Shown here: positions 51,729 to 61,164 of the stretch, piece by piece
Position numbering within the stretch: position 1 is the first letter of the stretch
How the letters are laid out: every line of letters starts with the position of its first letter
DNA from: Aquimarina sediminis
Lineage (GTDB): Bacteria > Bacteroidota > Bacteroidia > Flavobacteriales > Flavobacteriaceae
Length of the DNA stretch: 64,000 nt
NCBI RefSeq assembly: GCF_002895435.1
Contig: NZ_POYJ01000009.1
Location: 176,076-240,075, forward strand
Direction of reading: 5' to 3'
Translations under genes and position numbers: made by a program
The notes under the pieces: model-generated
Database searches by the model: none
The model's input: only the letters and a program-made list of their open reading frames with translations
Told to the model about the DNA's origin: nothing

Positions 51729-54119
51729 TTGAAAAAATATATTTCTCGAAGTACTGTACTTGTATGTACTCTATTTTTAGGGTACTCTTCCCTTCTATCT
51801 GGTCAGGAAAAATTTACTCTAAGTGGTGTCATCTCTGAAAAATCCAGTAACGAAACACTGATTGGAGTAACAGTATTATTTCCAGAAATAGGAAAAGGTG
51901 TCGTCTCTAATGAATATGGTTTTTACTCGATAACTTTACCTAAGGGAACATACAAATTGCAAGCTAGTTATCTAGGTTTCAAAGACAATATACAAGAGAT
52001 CGATCTACAAGAAGACAAAAAGCTAAATATTCAACTTATTGAATCCTCAGAAACCCTTGATGAAGTAGTTATTACAAAAAAACCGGAAAAGCTAAATATC
52101 AATACCCCACAAATGAGTATTAATAAGCTTACTGCAGGAACCATTAAACAAATTCCAGTTGTTTTGGGAGAAGCGGATGTTATTAAATCAATTATTCTAT
52201 TACCCGGAGTTACTAGTGGTGGTGAAGGAGCTTCTGGTTTTAATGTAAGAGGAGGGTCGGCTGACCAAAATCTTATTTTACTTGATGAAGCAACTATTTT
52301 TAACTCTTCTCACCTTTTTGGTTTCTTTTCGGTTTTCAATCCAGATGCAATCAAGGATATTAAACTATACAAAGGAGGAATCCCTGCAAAATATGGAGGC
52401 AGGGTATCCTCTGTATTAGATATTTATCAAAAAGAAGGGAATAGCAAAAACTTTAGAATGAATGGAGGATTAGGAGCTGTGTCCAGTAGATTATTGGCAG
52501 AAGGACCTATTGTAAAAAATCGGGGTGCATTCCTAATAGGTGGAAGAGCCTCTTATGCACATCTATTTTTACCGCTATTTGATAATAATAACATCGCTTT
52601 TTTTTATGATCTGAACACAAAATTAAATTATAAAATCAATAAAAACAACAACCTTTATCTATCAGGATATTTTGGACGAGATGTATTTGGCATAAATGAA
52701 AGTTTTGAAAACATCTACGGAAATACAGTGTTAAATCTAAGATGGAATCATCTTTTTTCAGACAAACTATTCTCTAATCTCTCAATGATATACTCTGATT
52801 ACTTTTATGGCTTAGAACTCGATTTTGTAGGCTTCGAATGGGATTCTGGCATCAGAAATTTTAATCTAAAATATGACCTGAAACACTATCTAAGCGATAA
52901 TTTTCAGCTTAATTATGGGGTGAATAACATTTATCTTAGATTTAATCCCGGAGAAATAAAACCCAATAGAGAAGATTCTGGAATCAATAGAGAAAAACTT
53001 ATTGATAAATACGCTAATGAATTTGGAGCGTATATCGATGCAGAGCATGGTATCTTAGACAATCTAACACTTCGATATGGTTTAAGGCTTAGTAATTTTA
53101 TCAGGCTTGGGCAAAATGAACTCAATAGCTACCAGAATGATACTCCACTTCTGTTTAATGAAGAGCTTCAAATCTATGAAGCTGCAGAACCTATAGGCAC
53201 AGAAAGTTTTAGTAGAAGTGATAAAATTAAGACTTTTACGAATCTAGAACCTAGAATAGCTCTCGCATATGTGCTTAATGATAACACCTCTATAAAAGCC
53301 AGTTATAATCGAATGGCGCAGTACCTACATTTACTATCGAATACCAGTTCCCCTACTCCTTTAGATGTTTGGACTCCTAGTGGAAAATATATCAAACCCC
53401 AATTACTCAATCAATATGCATTAGGGTATTTCAAAAGTATTAACAATGATGAATATACATTAGAGACCGAAGTTTTTTATAAGGATATTAAAAACCGTAT
53501 CGATTATATAGACGGTGCTAATCTAATTGCTAATAATGCTATCGAACAAGATATTTTAAGCGGAAAAGCTCGTGCCTATGGTTTAGAACTTCTATTACGA
53601 AAAAATGAAGGAAAGTTTAAAGGCTGGTTAGCCTATACATTATCCAAATCAGAACAAAAAACCCCAGGAAGAACCCCACAGGAACCTGGGATTAATAATA
53701 ACCAATGGTATAGTACTCCATACGATAAAACTCACGACATATCTTTTAACGGAAGTTATGAACTCAACAAGAAATGGAAATTTGTTACAAATTTTCTATT
53801 TCAGACTGGGCAACCTACCAATTATCCTACCGGGCAATTTGAATACAGAGGACTCACTGTTCCTATATTTGATGGACCAAGAAATAGTGAGCGCTTGCCA
53901 TCATATCACAGAATAGATATTTCAGCTACATTAACACCCAGAAAAAATAAAAACAGAAAATGGCAGGGAGAATGGGTCTTTAGCATTTATAATCTATACA
54001 ATCGTAAAAACGCTGCATCAATTAACTTTACCAGAAATAAAGACACCTATGTAAATGAAGCTGTAAGAACTTCAATATTTGGGATCATACCTGCAGTAAC
54101 TTACAATTTTAAATTCTAA
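51729..54119 (+). CDS. TonB-dependent receptor, carboxypeptidase-like N-domain (copy 2)
   Basis: 796 residues, homologous along its whole length to the receptor at 44241-46613 (shared IPVVLGEADVIKSIILLPGV, FNVRGGSADQNLILLDEA, HLFGFFSVFNPDAIKDIKLYK, LSNTSSPTPLDVWTPSGK). Start is a TTG, since the signal peptide KKYISRSTVLVCTLFLG begins there and no ATG is available upstream in frame. Paired with DUF4249 3 bp downstream. Ends TYNFKF. Confidence 0.95.
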   Translation: MKKYISRSTVLVCTLFLGYSSLLSGQEKFTLSGVISEKSSNETLIGVTVLFPEIGKGVVSNEYGFYSITLPKGTYKLQASYLGFKDNIQEIDLQEDKKLNIQLIESSETLDEVVITKKPEKLNINTPQMSINKLTAGTIKQIPVVLGEADVIKSIILLPGVTSGGEGASGFNVRGGSADQNLILLDEATIFNSSHLFGFFSVFNPDAIKDIKLYKGGIPAKYGGRVSSVLDIYQKEGNSKNFRMNGGLGAVSSRLLAEGPIVKNRGAFLIGGRASYAHLFLPLFDNNNIAFFYDLNTKLNYKINKNNNLYLSGYFGRDVFGINESFENIYGNTVLNLRWNHLFSDKLFSNLSMIYSDYFYGLELDFVGFEWDSGIRNFNLKYDLKHYLSDNFQLNYGVNNIYLRFNPGEIKPNREDSGINREKLIDKYANEFGAYIDAEHGILDNLTLRYGLRLSNFIRLGQNELNSYQNDTPLLFNEELQIYEAAEPIGTESFSRSDKIKTFTNLEPRIALAYVLNDNTSIKASYNRMAQYLHLLSNTSSPTPLDVWTPSGKYIKPQLLNQYALGYFKSINNDEYTLETEVFYKDIKNRIDYIDGANLIANNAIEQDILSGKARAYGLELLLRKNEGKFKGWLAYTLSKSEQKTPGRTPQEPGINNNQWYSTPYDKTHDISFNGSYELNKKWKFVTNFLFQTGQPTNYPTGQFEYRGLTVPIFDGPRNSERLPSYHRIDISATLTPRKNKNRKWQGEWVFSIYNLYNRKNAASINFTRNKDTYVNEAVRTSIFGIIPAVTYNFKF

Positions 54120-54122
54120 AAA

Positions 54123-54941
54123 ATGAAGAAGCTAATTTATATACTACTAGCATTTATCACATTAACAAGTTGTGAAGATACAGTTGATGTAGACGTCCCT
54201 AATGGAAAACCCAAATTAGTAATTGATGCTTCTTTCGAGTTGTATCTAAATGAAAATCCAGCCACTATAGAAGGCGGTGTAAAACTCACATTATCAGCTC
54301 CTTTTTTTGATACAGATATTCCTACTGTAAGTAATGCCACTGTTTTTATCACTAATCTTACGACCAATGCGGTGATTAATTTTGTCGAATCGGGGGAGTC
54401 AGGATTTTATGTTCCTGATGCTACAGGTTTTATTCCAGAATTTGATACCTCATATCAACTTACGGTGATCTATAATAACGAAACTTATATTGCCGATAGT
54501 CAACTTATGCCAAGTGTTCCTATTGATAAAGTTATACAAGGAGATGGTACTCTGTTTGAAGGAGATGAAACAGAAATTATTATTTTCTTTACAGATGATG
54601 GAAATCGTAATGATTTTTATCTTTTTGATTTTGACTTCAGCTTATTCCTTGCCAGTGAGGATCGTTTTTACCAAGGTGAAGCCTTTAATTTCTCCTATTT
54701 TTATGAAAACATGGTTAAAGGACAAGAAGTGACTATTAAAATACTAGGGATTGATGAGCGCTATTTTAACTATGCCACATTACTGATTGGGCAAAGTGAG
54801 CAAGATGGTGGTAACCCTTTTCAGACACCGCCTACTCTATTAAGAGGTAATATCATTAACACAACCAATACAGATAACTATGCGCTAGGGTATTTCAGTC
54901 TTTCTGAAGGTAATAGAGTTGATTTTTCTATAAAAGAATGA
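54123..54941 (+). CDS. DUF4249 lipoprotein (copy 2)
   Basis: 272-residue lipoprotein, lipobox Cys17 (LTSC), with EDTVDVDVPNGKPKLVIDAS, the same opening as the first DUF4249 protein. The body has strands such as YQLTVIYNNETYIADSQLMP aligned with copy 1. Predicted partner of the preceding receptor, outer-membrane anchored. No strong terminator was seen after it. Confidence 0.88.
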   Translation: MKKLIYILLAFITLTSCEDTVDVDVPNGKPKLVIDASFELYLNENPATIEGGVKLTLSAPFFDTDIPTVSNATVFITNLTTNAVINFVESGESGFYVPDATGFIPEFDTSYQLTVIYNNETYIADSQLMPSVPIDKVIQGDGTLFEGDETEIIIFFTDDGNRNDFYLFDFDFSLFLASEDRFYQGEAFNFSYFYENMVKGQEVTIKILGIDERYFNYATLLIGQSEQDGGNPFQTPPTLLRGNIINTTNTDNYALGYFSLSEGNRVDFSIKE

Positions 54942-55155
54942 TTTTTTATCTATAAAAAGAAATCATCTGTTCATCTTAAACCCAAATATATTTATGAGAA
55001 GTTCGAAAATTCGCTAAAAATATACTGTTTCATCAAATACAGCTTAGCGCGACTACGGTTAATTTGGAAAACATAACAAAGTGCTATATTTTGAAGTAGT
55101 TTCAGACTGTAATAGATTTTCTAATGTATAATCCGAGTTAAAATCAAAAAATGAG

Positions 55156-55163
55156 TATTTTTG
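55156..55163 (+). promoter_or_regulatory. -7 promoter element of murQ
   Basis: TATTTTTG, 4 bp before the ATG at 55168. If it is the real -7 box, transcription would start at or next to the start codon, giving a leaderless mRNA. Confidence 0.4.
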
Positions 55164-55167
55164 AAGC

Positions 55168-55980
55168 ATGTCATTTATAAAAACTACAGAGCAATCTTCA
55201 AAATATGATCATTTAGAAAAAATGACCATTGTAGAATTGCTTACCAACATTAATAAAGAAGATAAAACAGTTCCTAATGCTGTAGAACAATCTATCCCAC
55301 AAATTGAAGCTTTAATCGCTCAAACTGTACAAAAACTTAAAGATGGAGGTCGAATCTTCTACCTCGGTGCAGGTACAAGTGGTCGGCTAGGTGTTGTAGA
55401 TGCTAGTGAATGCCCCCCTACTTTTGGGGTTTCTCCTGATCTGGTAGTTGGATTAATCGCTGGTGGTGATCCCGCAATTAGAAATAGCGTAGAACATGCA
55501 GAAGATAGTATAGATCAAGGATGGAAAGATCTAAATCAGTATAATATCTCTGAAAAAGATGTCGTTATCGGTATTGCTGCTTCAGGAACTACGCCATATG
55601 TTATAAACGCGCTGCAAAGCTGTAATAAAAATAATATTATAACTGGTTGCATTACTTGTAATGAAGGAAGTCCCTTGGCAATTACTGCACAGTTTCCTAT
55701 CGTAGTCACAGTAGGTCCCGAATTCGTAACAGGAAGCTCTCGTATGAAAGCAGGAACGGCTCAAAAACTGGTATTAAACATGATTTCTACTGCTACAATG
55801 ATCCAATTAGGGCGAGTAAAAGGTAATAAAATGGTAGACATGCAACTCAGCAATAATAAGCTAGTAGATCGAGGGATTCGAATGATTATGGGAGAATTAA
55901 ATATCCAACGTGAAGAAGCCACAAAACTATTAGACCAGTATGGAAGTGTACGTAATGCAATAAATAACTATGGAGCCTAA
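55168..55980 (+). CDS. murQ: N-acetylmuramic acid 6-phosphate etherase
   Basis: Cleaves the lactyl ether of MurNAc-6-phosphate in peptidoglycan recycling. SIS fold with YLGAGTSGRLGVVDASECPPTFG (about 64-86, active site Glu within), GIAASGTTPYVINAL and VTVGPEFVTGSSRMKAGTAQK-type sequence near 180-200. Length 270 aa is slightly short but in the normal range. Overlaps the next gene by 11 bp. Confidence 0.96.
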   Translation: MSFIKTTEQSSKYDHLEKMTIVELLTNINKEDKTVPNAVEQSIPQIEALIAQTVQKLKDGGRIFYLGAGTSGRLGVVDASECPPTFGVSPDLVVGLIAGGDPAIRNSVEHAEDSIDQGWKDLNQYNISEKDVVIGIAASGTTPYVINALQSCNKNNIITGCITCNEGSPLAITAQFPIVVTVGPEFVTGSSRMKAGTAQKLVLNMISTATMIQLGRVKGNKMVDMQLSNNKLVDRGIRMIMGELNIQREEATKLLDQYGSVRNAINNYGA

Positions 55981-56203
55981 AAGGACAGACAAAGAATTAT
56001 TAGGCAAAGGTGTACAACGCATGGCTATAGCCATTATTTTTATGTTTATTAGCCCTGTCATTATCCACTCTGCTTTTAAGAATCAAGATCATCCTCTATA
56101 TATTCCAATTCTTCTTTTAGGTCTAGCAGGTGCGCTATTTGCAATTATTATGGCTTTTAAAGGAATAAAGACCATAATGGATTCTTTTTTTGGAAAAAAA
56201 TAA
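55970..56203 (+). CDS. DUF6095 family small membrane protein
   Basis: 77 residues with two membrane helices (MAIAIIFMFISPVIIHSAF and YIPILLLGLAGALFAIIMAF) joined by a short loop. Matches the DUF6095 pattern of flavobacteria, where it often follows murQ. Function unknown. The ATG lies inside the end of murQ, which implies coupled translation. Confidence 0.75.
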   Translation: MEPKRTDKELLGKGVQRMAIAIIFMFISPVIIHSAFKNQDHPLYIPILLLGLAGALFAIIMAFKGIKTIMDSFFGKK

Positions 56204-56227
56204 GGAAAGCTTTACTCTGGTTTTCAC

Positions 56228-56737
56228 CTAAATCCCCTCTCGCTTATTTATTGGGGTTGTTGGATTGTAACCAAATTCTGGAATCTTTATTTCTATTCCC
56301 AAATGGTCAAGGATATATCCGATAATAGCATAATGGTGTATTGCATGACTATTGGCATGTGAAAGAATACTTTCTAAGGTATAATTAACTGTTACCTTAC
56401 CCTGCCCCATATTATCAGTAACATGAATCAAATAATCTGTATTTGCCCCAGTATAAGACAGTAATGTTTTTTGAAGCTCGTATATATAATTTATCGCAGA
56501 TTCCTTATTCGTAGACAATGTCTCATCTCGCTTGCGAGCGGTTAAATCAATATTATTAGAATCCAATCCGCTAATAATACAATCAAAAAAATCTAGCGCA
56601 TGACGTATATGAGATCCAATACTAGAATAGTATGGTCCTACTGAAGTATTTTGATATGTATGAACATCTATAGTTCTAAGTAAAACTATAGCATTATTAA
56701 GATTATGATTTATCGAAGATATGACTAATTCTTTCAT
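56228..56737 (-). CDS. DinB-fold protein (DinB_2 family)
   Basis: Four-helix bundle protein, 169 residues from the ATG at 56737 (KELVISSINHNLNNAIVLLR). An upstream ATG at 56761 would add eight residues. Likely metal-binding His residues: GSHIRHALDFFD, HANSHAIHHYAII. Related proteins include bacillithiol transferases and mycothiol-dependent isomerases; the reaction here is unknown. Despite the name the family is unrelated to DNA polymerase IV. Confidence 0.75.
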   Translation of the reverse strand: MKELVISSINHNLNNAIVLLRTIDVHTYQNTSVGPYYSSIGSHIRHALDFFDCIISGLDSNNIDLTARKRDETLSTNKESAINYIYELQKTLLSYTGANTDYLIHVTDNMGQGKVTVNYTLESILSHANSHAIHHYAIIGYILDHLGIEIKIPEFGYNPTTPINKREGI

Positions 56738-57025
56738 AGGCCGTTTAGACGAAAGATACATAATTAACTTACAAAAATCTTGCTCAGGGCATAAATTATT
56801 TTTTAGGACACATTACAATATCATATATATATTGTCGTTAATCAATAAATACTTTCATAATAATTATACTACGACAATACTAACAGTAGGATATTTATCA
56901 CTAAAAATAAGGTTTACCCGTAAAAATTAAGATAAAAAGCGCATTTTATCGATTAATGACTGTTTTTTTTGGATGTTATAAATAAAATATTGTATTATTG
57001 TTATGTGATTTAAAAGCCCCAAAGA

Positions 57026-57844
57026 ATGAAAAAAATTGCACTTATCTCGTTTTTATTGTGTTTAATCCCCAAAACCAATGCCCAAAATATATACGACGAT
57101 GCCTTAACTGCTGCCAGTTATGCATACTCTCATAGTAAGAAAGCACATGGGGCAAATAATGTTTTTCATACCCAAGAATATGCTGATAAAGCTGTAGAAG
57201 CTTTTCTTAAAGTAGAAGAGTTAGCTGATCAATGTAACTGCACGCAAGCTAATGAAACAGCTTATCAAGCAAGAGTTGATATGGAAAGTTCCTTAGAGCA
57301 AGATACTTATGAGCGTAGTAGATTCTTTGCTAAACGCGCTAAAGAACTCGGATCTAAACTTTTAGAAGAACTAACCTTTTGTCAAGCTAACGCAGACAGC
57401 TATTCTGAAGCAGAAGAAGCTTCTATCGAGCAAGAAAATGAACTTGCTGAAGCTACTTTAGAGGTAACCAACAAGCAAAAAGAATTAGAAGAAAAACGTC
57501 GTCAATTAGAAATCGAACAGCAAAAACTAGAGCAACAAATTGCAGAACAGAGTAGAAAAAAAGCTGAATTTGAAGCAAAACGTGCTGCCGAACTAAAAGA
57601 GCAATCCCTAATAAAATCAAAAGCAGAGCAAGCTTTACAAAAACTAGAAAATGCCCTACAAGAACTAAGCGTAGTATTAAACGATGAGTCAAAATTTGAA
57701 TCACAAGCTGATTACGTAAGAAGCGAAAACGAATTAAAAAATGAATCTCTAGACGATACTAAAACCTTTTATGTAAACAGAGCAAAAGAACTTACCCAAA
57801 CAGCTATGTTGCAATTTGCCAGCTTTAATATGGTAGAAAACTAA
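57026..57844 (+). CDS. Exported coiled-coil protein
   Basis: 272 residues: signal peptide (KKIALISFLLCLIPKTNA, cleavage before Q), a helical region with several Cys (QCNC; TFCQAN), then a long charged coiled coil at about 135-220 (Lys/Glu/Gln-rich, LEEKRRQLEIEQQKLEQQI). Likely periplasmic. No family is recognised. Followed by two hairpins. Confidence 0.65.
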   Translation: MKKIALISFLLCLIPKTNAQNIYDDALTAASYAYSHSKKAHGANNVFHTQEYADKAVEAFLKVEELADQCNCTQANETAYQARVDMESSLEQDTYERSRFFAKRAKELGSKLLEELTFCQANADSYSEAEEASIEQENELAEATLEVTNKQKELEEKRRQLEIEQQKLEQQIAEQSRKKAEFEAKRAAELKEQSLIKSKAEQALQKLENALQELSVVLNDESKFESQADYVRSENELKNESLDDTKTFYVNRAKELTQTAMLQFASFNMVEN

Positions 57845-57855
57845 TTAAAGTACTG

Positions 57856-57888
57856 AATTTTATTTTGTAGCCCCAAAATAAAATTTTT
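57856..57888 (+). terminator. AT-rich hairpin after the coiled-coil gene
   Basis: AATTTTATTTTG pairs perfectly with CAAAATAAAATT over a 6-nt loop and is followed by TTT, 12 bp after the stop codon. Low GC makes it weaker than the next hairpin. Confidence 0.55.
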
Positions 57889-57889
57889 A

Positions 57890-57921
57890 GACGACATCTT
57901 TCTTCTGAGAGGTGTCGTTTT
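57890..57921 (+). terminator. Second hairpin after the coiled-coil gene
   Basis: GACGACATCT pairs imperfectly with AGAGGTGTCGTT, followed by TTTT. Together with the preceding hairpin it probably ends transcription. Confidence 0.65.
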
Positions 57922-57962
57922 GTCGTTATTAATGCTACATAGAAATATTCTGACTTACATTT

Positions 57963-58064
57963 ATATCAGTTATACTTTGAATTTACCGTAAAAGAAAATC
58001 AGCTATTCTTTGCATAGGTGAAAAAGAGAATTTTATTGGGTTAAATTCAAAGTGTAAATGGTAT
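57963..58064. mobile_element. 102-bp element with 23-bp inverted ends (MITE-like)
   Basis: The left end (57963-57985, ATATCAGTTATACTTTGAATTTA) is complementary to the right end (58042-58064) at 20 of 23 positions, including 12 perfect bases TAAATTCAAAGT. The inside (about 56 bp) has no frame. Sequence like one end (GTAAATGGTATTAG and TTTACACTTTGAATT) recurs at 37904-37917 and 9968-9991. Such short elements with inverted ends look like MITEs or repeat-type hairpins. No target duplication was identified. Confidence 0.5.
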
Positions 58065-58116
58065 TAGTATCTCTTTAATTTATGAAATAGACACAATGCT
58101 CTTATCCTAAACTCTA

Positions 58117-61100
58117 TCACTTTAGCAGCCTATAAGATTCTTTTTCTTTCTGTATTGCTCCTTTTCGATCATATGTCATATCAAATCTGGGGTCTGATCT
58201 ATATGACATACGCTCTTGTCTAATTACTTCAATACTCAAAAAGTCAAACTCAGAAACTACTTTTCCCGTAATTCGATAGATTCCTTTCCCTCTAAACGGG
58301 TATTTCTTTGCTACAGGCGGAAAATGTACTGTATCAATCCATTCTCCTTTCTGATCCAAAAATGTACCAAAAAACATACGATCTCCCTTAGAAGTTTTTG
58401 TACTTTTAACCGTAACCAAATACCCATATATTATAATTATCTTATTCAAGTAAATCGCCAAATTTGTACTTAACAAAGAGTTCGTTGGTGGTACTTTCAG
58501 TAAAATAAAAGAATTATAAAGTGTAAAATTTAATAATTCTAATTGATCAAAAGCATTTTCTAAATCTGTAACCGTAAATTCAGGTAGCACAAAATCTTTT
58601 ATCTCCACTTTAAAAAGCTTCTGCTGAAACTCGATCATAGTGCTATGATTACATGCATAATGAGCCTTCCATAACAAGCTTCGCTTATCTATGCCTAAAC
58701 CCCTAAAAACATCTGCACGAATAAGAATATCTAATTGTTCTATAGAAAGAGGTATACGCTCCATAAAACTATCAAGAGAATCAAATATTCCCTCTCCTCT
58801 TATATTTACTATCTTCAACATTGTACGTTTTTCTAACCCTTGTAAATGTTGAAAACCTAAATAAATTTCTTTTCCTTTAATTATCGTTTCTATCAAGCTG
58901 GTATTGATACAGGGAGGATGTATAATCCCTCCATTCATCCTTGCTTCATGCAAATATGTTTCAACTCCATAAAATCCTCCTCCATTATTTATGGTAGCTA
59001 CCATATATTCTAAAGGATAATAGCATTTCAAAAATAAACTTTGATAGGATTCTACAGCATAAGATGCAGAGTGCCCTTTGGCAAAGGCATATCCAGCAAA
59101 GCTCTCTATCTGCCGCCATACTTCAAAAATCACATCATCTACCTCTCCTCTATCTCTACAATTGGATATAAACTTGTCACGTACTGCCTGAAACTCTTCA
59201 CGCGATCGATATTTACCACTCATTCCTCTACGCAATACATCAGCTTCTCCCAAATCTAATCCTGCGTAATGATGAGCAACTTTAATTACATCTTCCTGAT
59301 ACACCATAACCCCATACGTCTCTGGCATAATATCCCATAGCACGGGGTGTGCTTGTTTTCTCCTTTCCGGGTTTTTGTGTCGTAAAATATACTCCCGCAT
59401 CATTCCACTTTTAGCAACTCCAGGGCGTATGATAGAACTAGCTGCTACCAGCGTTAAATAATCCCGTACTCCTAATTTTTTTAACAGCATTCTCATTGCA
59501 GGAGATTCAACATAAAAACAACCTATACATTCTGCTCTTTCAATCATTGCATTAATATTTGGATCTGTAAAAAATGGAGTTGCATTATGAATATTAGGTA
59601 ATATTGTATCTGGATAATTTTCTTTAATAATTGCAATAGCATCTTTTATTTTACCTAATCCTCTTTGCCCTAAAATGTCAAATTTATACAACCCTACATC
59701 TTCAGCAATATGCATATCAAACTGAACTGTAGGAAACCCTTTAGGGGGCAAATTAGTTGCAGAAAAATAATGAATAGGTTTTTCAGAAATAAGAATACCT
59801 GCCGCATGAATACTTATATAATTTGGTCGCCCATGAAGGTATTTTGAATATCGAAGTACTAGTTTAGAGATCTCATCTAATTTTCTATACTCATATTTCC
59901 CATCACTCAATCTATCGATTTCGTGTTTAGGAAGCCCAAAAACTTTACCTAATTCTCTTACAGCACCACTATGCTTAAAAGTTACGTATGCTCCTAATAA
60001 TGCTACCTGACCATTGTCTCCAAAAGCTTCAAAAATAAAACGTGTAACATCTTCACGATCCCAACTAGAAAAATCAATATCAAAATCCGGAGGGCTTGCT
60101 CGATAAAGGTTCATAAAGCGTTCAAAATATAAATCTAACTCTATCGGATCCACATCAGTTATTTCTAACAGATAGGCAACAATACTATTGGCTCCACTCC
60201 CTCGACCTACATGGTAGTAATCTTTGGATTTTGCATATTGGATGATCTTCCAATTAATTAAAAAGAAACTGACAAAGTCTTGTTGTTTGATTAAAGACAA
60301 CTCTTTATCCAAACGATCTCGTATAGCTTCAGTTATTACATCATACCGGTTAGGAAGTCCTAATTCACAGAGGCTAACAAGTTTTTGATAATCTTCTTCT
60401 ATGCTACCAAAAACAGTTTTTAAATTTTGATTTTCTCTACCCTTCGAAAAATTAAATTTGATACTGCATCGAGGGAGTAACCTCTTTGTATTCTCAAGAA
60501 TATGGGGATAATTTTCAAAAACTTTTTCGATAGTTTCTATAGGGTACATTTTTTCATCTGATCTACCTTGTTGTGATTCTGGCAGTTTACTTAGCAACAC
60601 ATTAGTATCAATTGCACGTAATAATCGGTGTGTATTAAAATCCCGTTTATCCCGAAAAGTAACCGAATGTAACACAACTAATTTATCCTTATATTCACTC
60701 AGCTTTGAAAAGCCTAATTTATTAACATCTGCAAGGGTTATACCGATAAACTCATTAGCTAAAAAAGTTGTTTTTTCTAAAGCTAATAATTTATCAAAAG
60801 GATAGATTACAAAACAATGATCAAAAGATGGTGCTTCATCTGGAAATTCTTTTTCTTGATGTATGTGCTCAGACAAAAACTGATTTAATTCTAAAAAACC
60901 TTCATTATTTTGTGCGAGACAAACATAACACTGCTGAGTATCATTTCTAAAATCAATTCCAACAACAGGCTTAATACCATACGAAGGTGCTTTTCTTATA
61001 AAATTTAGGCAAGCTGAAGTATTATTAATATCAGTAAGAGCAAAGTAATCACACCCATTTTTCTGAGCCATCTCCAATAACTCTATTTCAGATATTGTAC

Positions 61101-61140
61101 CATACCTTAAACTATAATATGAATGATTATTCAAATACAT
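58117..61140 (-). CDS. dnaE: DNA polymerase III alpha subunit, short (DnaE2/ImuC-like)
   Basis: 1007 residues from the ATG at 61140; a GTG at 61164 is possible, but the PHP domain begins with YLNNHSYYSLRYG after the ATG. PHP domain (1-250), polymerase core with the metal-binding PDFDIDF motif at about 351-357 and a later FDILGQRGL, then helix-hairpin-helix and an OB fold. The normal replicative DnaE of this phylum is, to my knowledge, longer, around 1,450 aa. Co-operon with pol IV suggests translesion synthesis. Confidence 0.92.
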   Translation of the reverse strand: MYLNNHSYYSLRYGTISEIELLEMAQKNGCDYFALTDINNTSACLNFIRKAPSYGIKPVVGIDFRNDTQQCYVCLAQNNEGFLELNQFLSEHIHQEKEFPDEAPSFDHCFVIYPFDKLLALEKTTFLANEFIGITLADVNKLGFSKLSEYKDKLVVLHSVTFRDKRDFNTHRLLRAIDTNVLLSKLPESQQGRSDEKMYPIETIEKVFENYPHILENTKRLLPRCSIKFNFSKGRENQNLKTVFGSIEEDYQKLVSLCELGLPNRYDVITEAIRDRLDKELSLIKQQDFVSFFLINWKIIQYAKSKDYYHVGRGSGANSIVAYLLEITDVDPIELDLYFERFMNLYRASPPDFDIDFSSWDREDVTRFIFEAFGDNGQVALLGAYVTFKHSGAVRELGKVFGLPKHEIDRLSDGKYEYRKLDEISKLVLRYSKYLHGRPNYISIHAAGILISEKPIHYFSATNLPPKGFPTVQFDMHIAEDVGLYKFDILGQRGLGKIKDAIAIIKENYPDTILPNIHNATPFFTDPNINAMIERAECIGCFYVESPAMRMLLKKLGVRDYLTLVAASSIIRPGVAKSGMMREYILRHKNPERRKQAHPVLWDIMPETYGVMVYQEDVIKVAHHYAGLDLGEADVLRRGMSGKYRSREEFQAVRDKFISNCRDRGEVDDVIFEVWRQIESFAGYAFAKGHSASYAVESYQSLFLKCYYPLEYMVATINNGGGFYGVETYLHEARMNGGIIHPPCINTSLIETIIKGKEIYLGFQHLQGLEKRTMLKIVNIRGEGIFDSLDSFMERIPLSIEQLDILIRADVFRGLGIDKRSLLWKAHYACNHSTMIEFQQKLFKVEIKDFVLPEFTVTDLENAFDQLELLNFTLYNSFILLKVPPTNSLLSTNLAIYLNKIIIIYGYLVTVKSTKTSKGDRMFFGTFLDQKGEWIDTVHFPPVAKKYPFRGKGIYRITGKVVSEFDFLSIEVIRQERMSYRSDPRFDMTYDRKGAIQKEKESYRLLK

Positions 61141-61164
61141 TTCTACTCTTACTTTTATATTCAC

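Noticed and set aside
56228..56737. DNA polymerase IV by the name DinB
   Set aside because: The DinB_2 fold protein is a four-helix bundle and not a polymerase; the true Pol IV gene is at 61165-62385.
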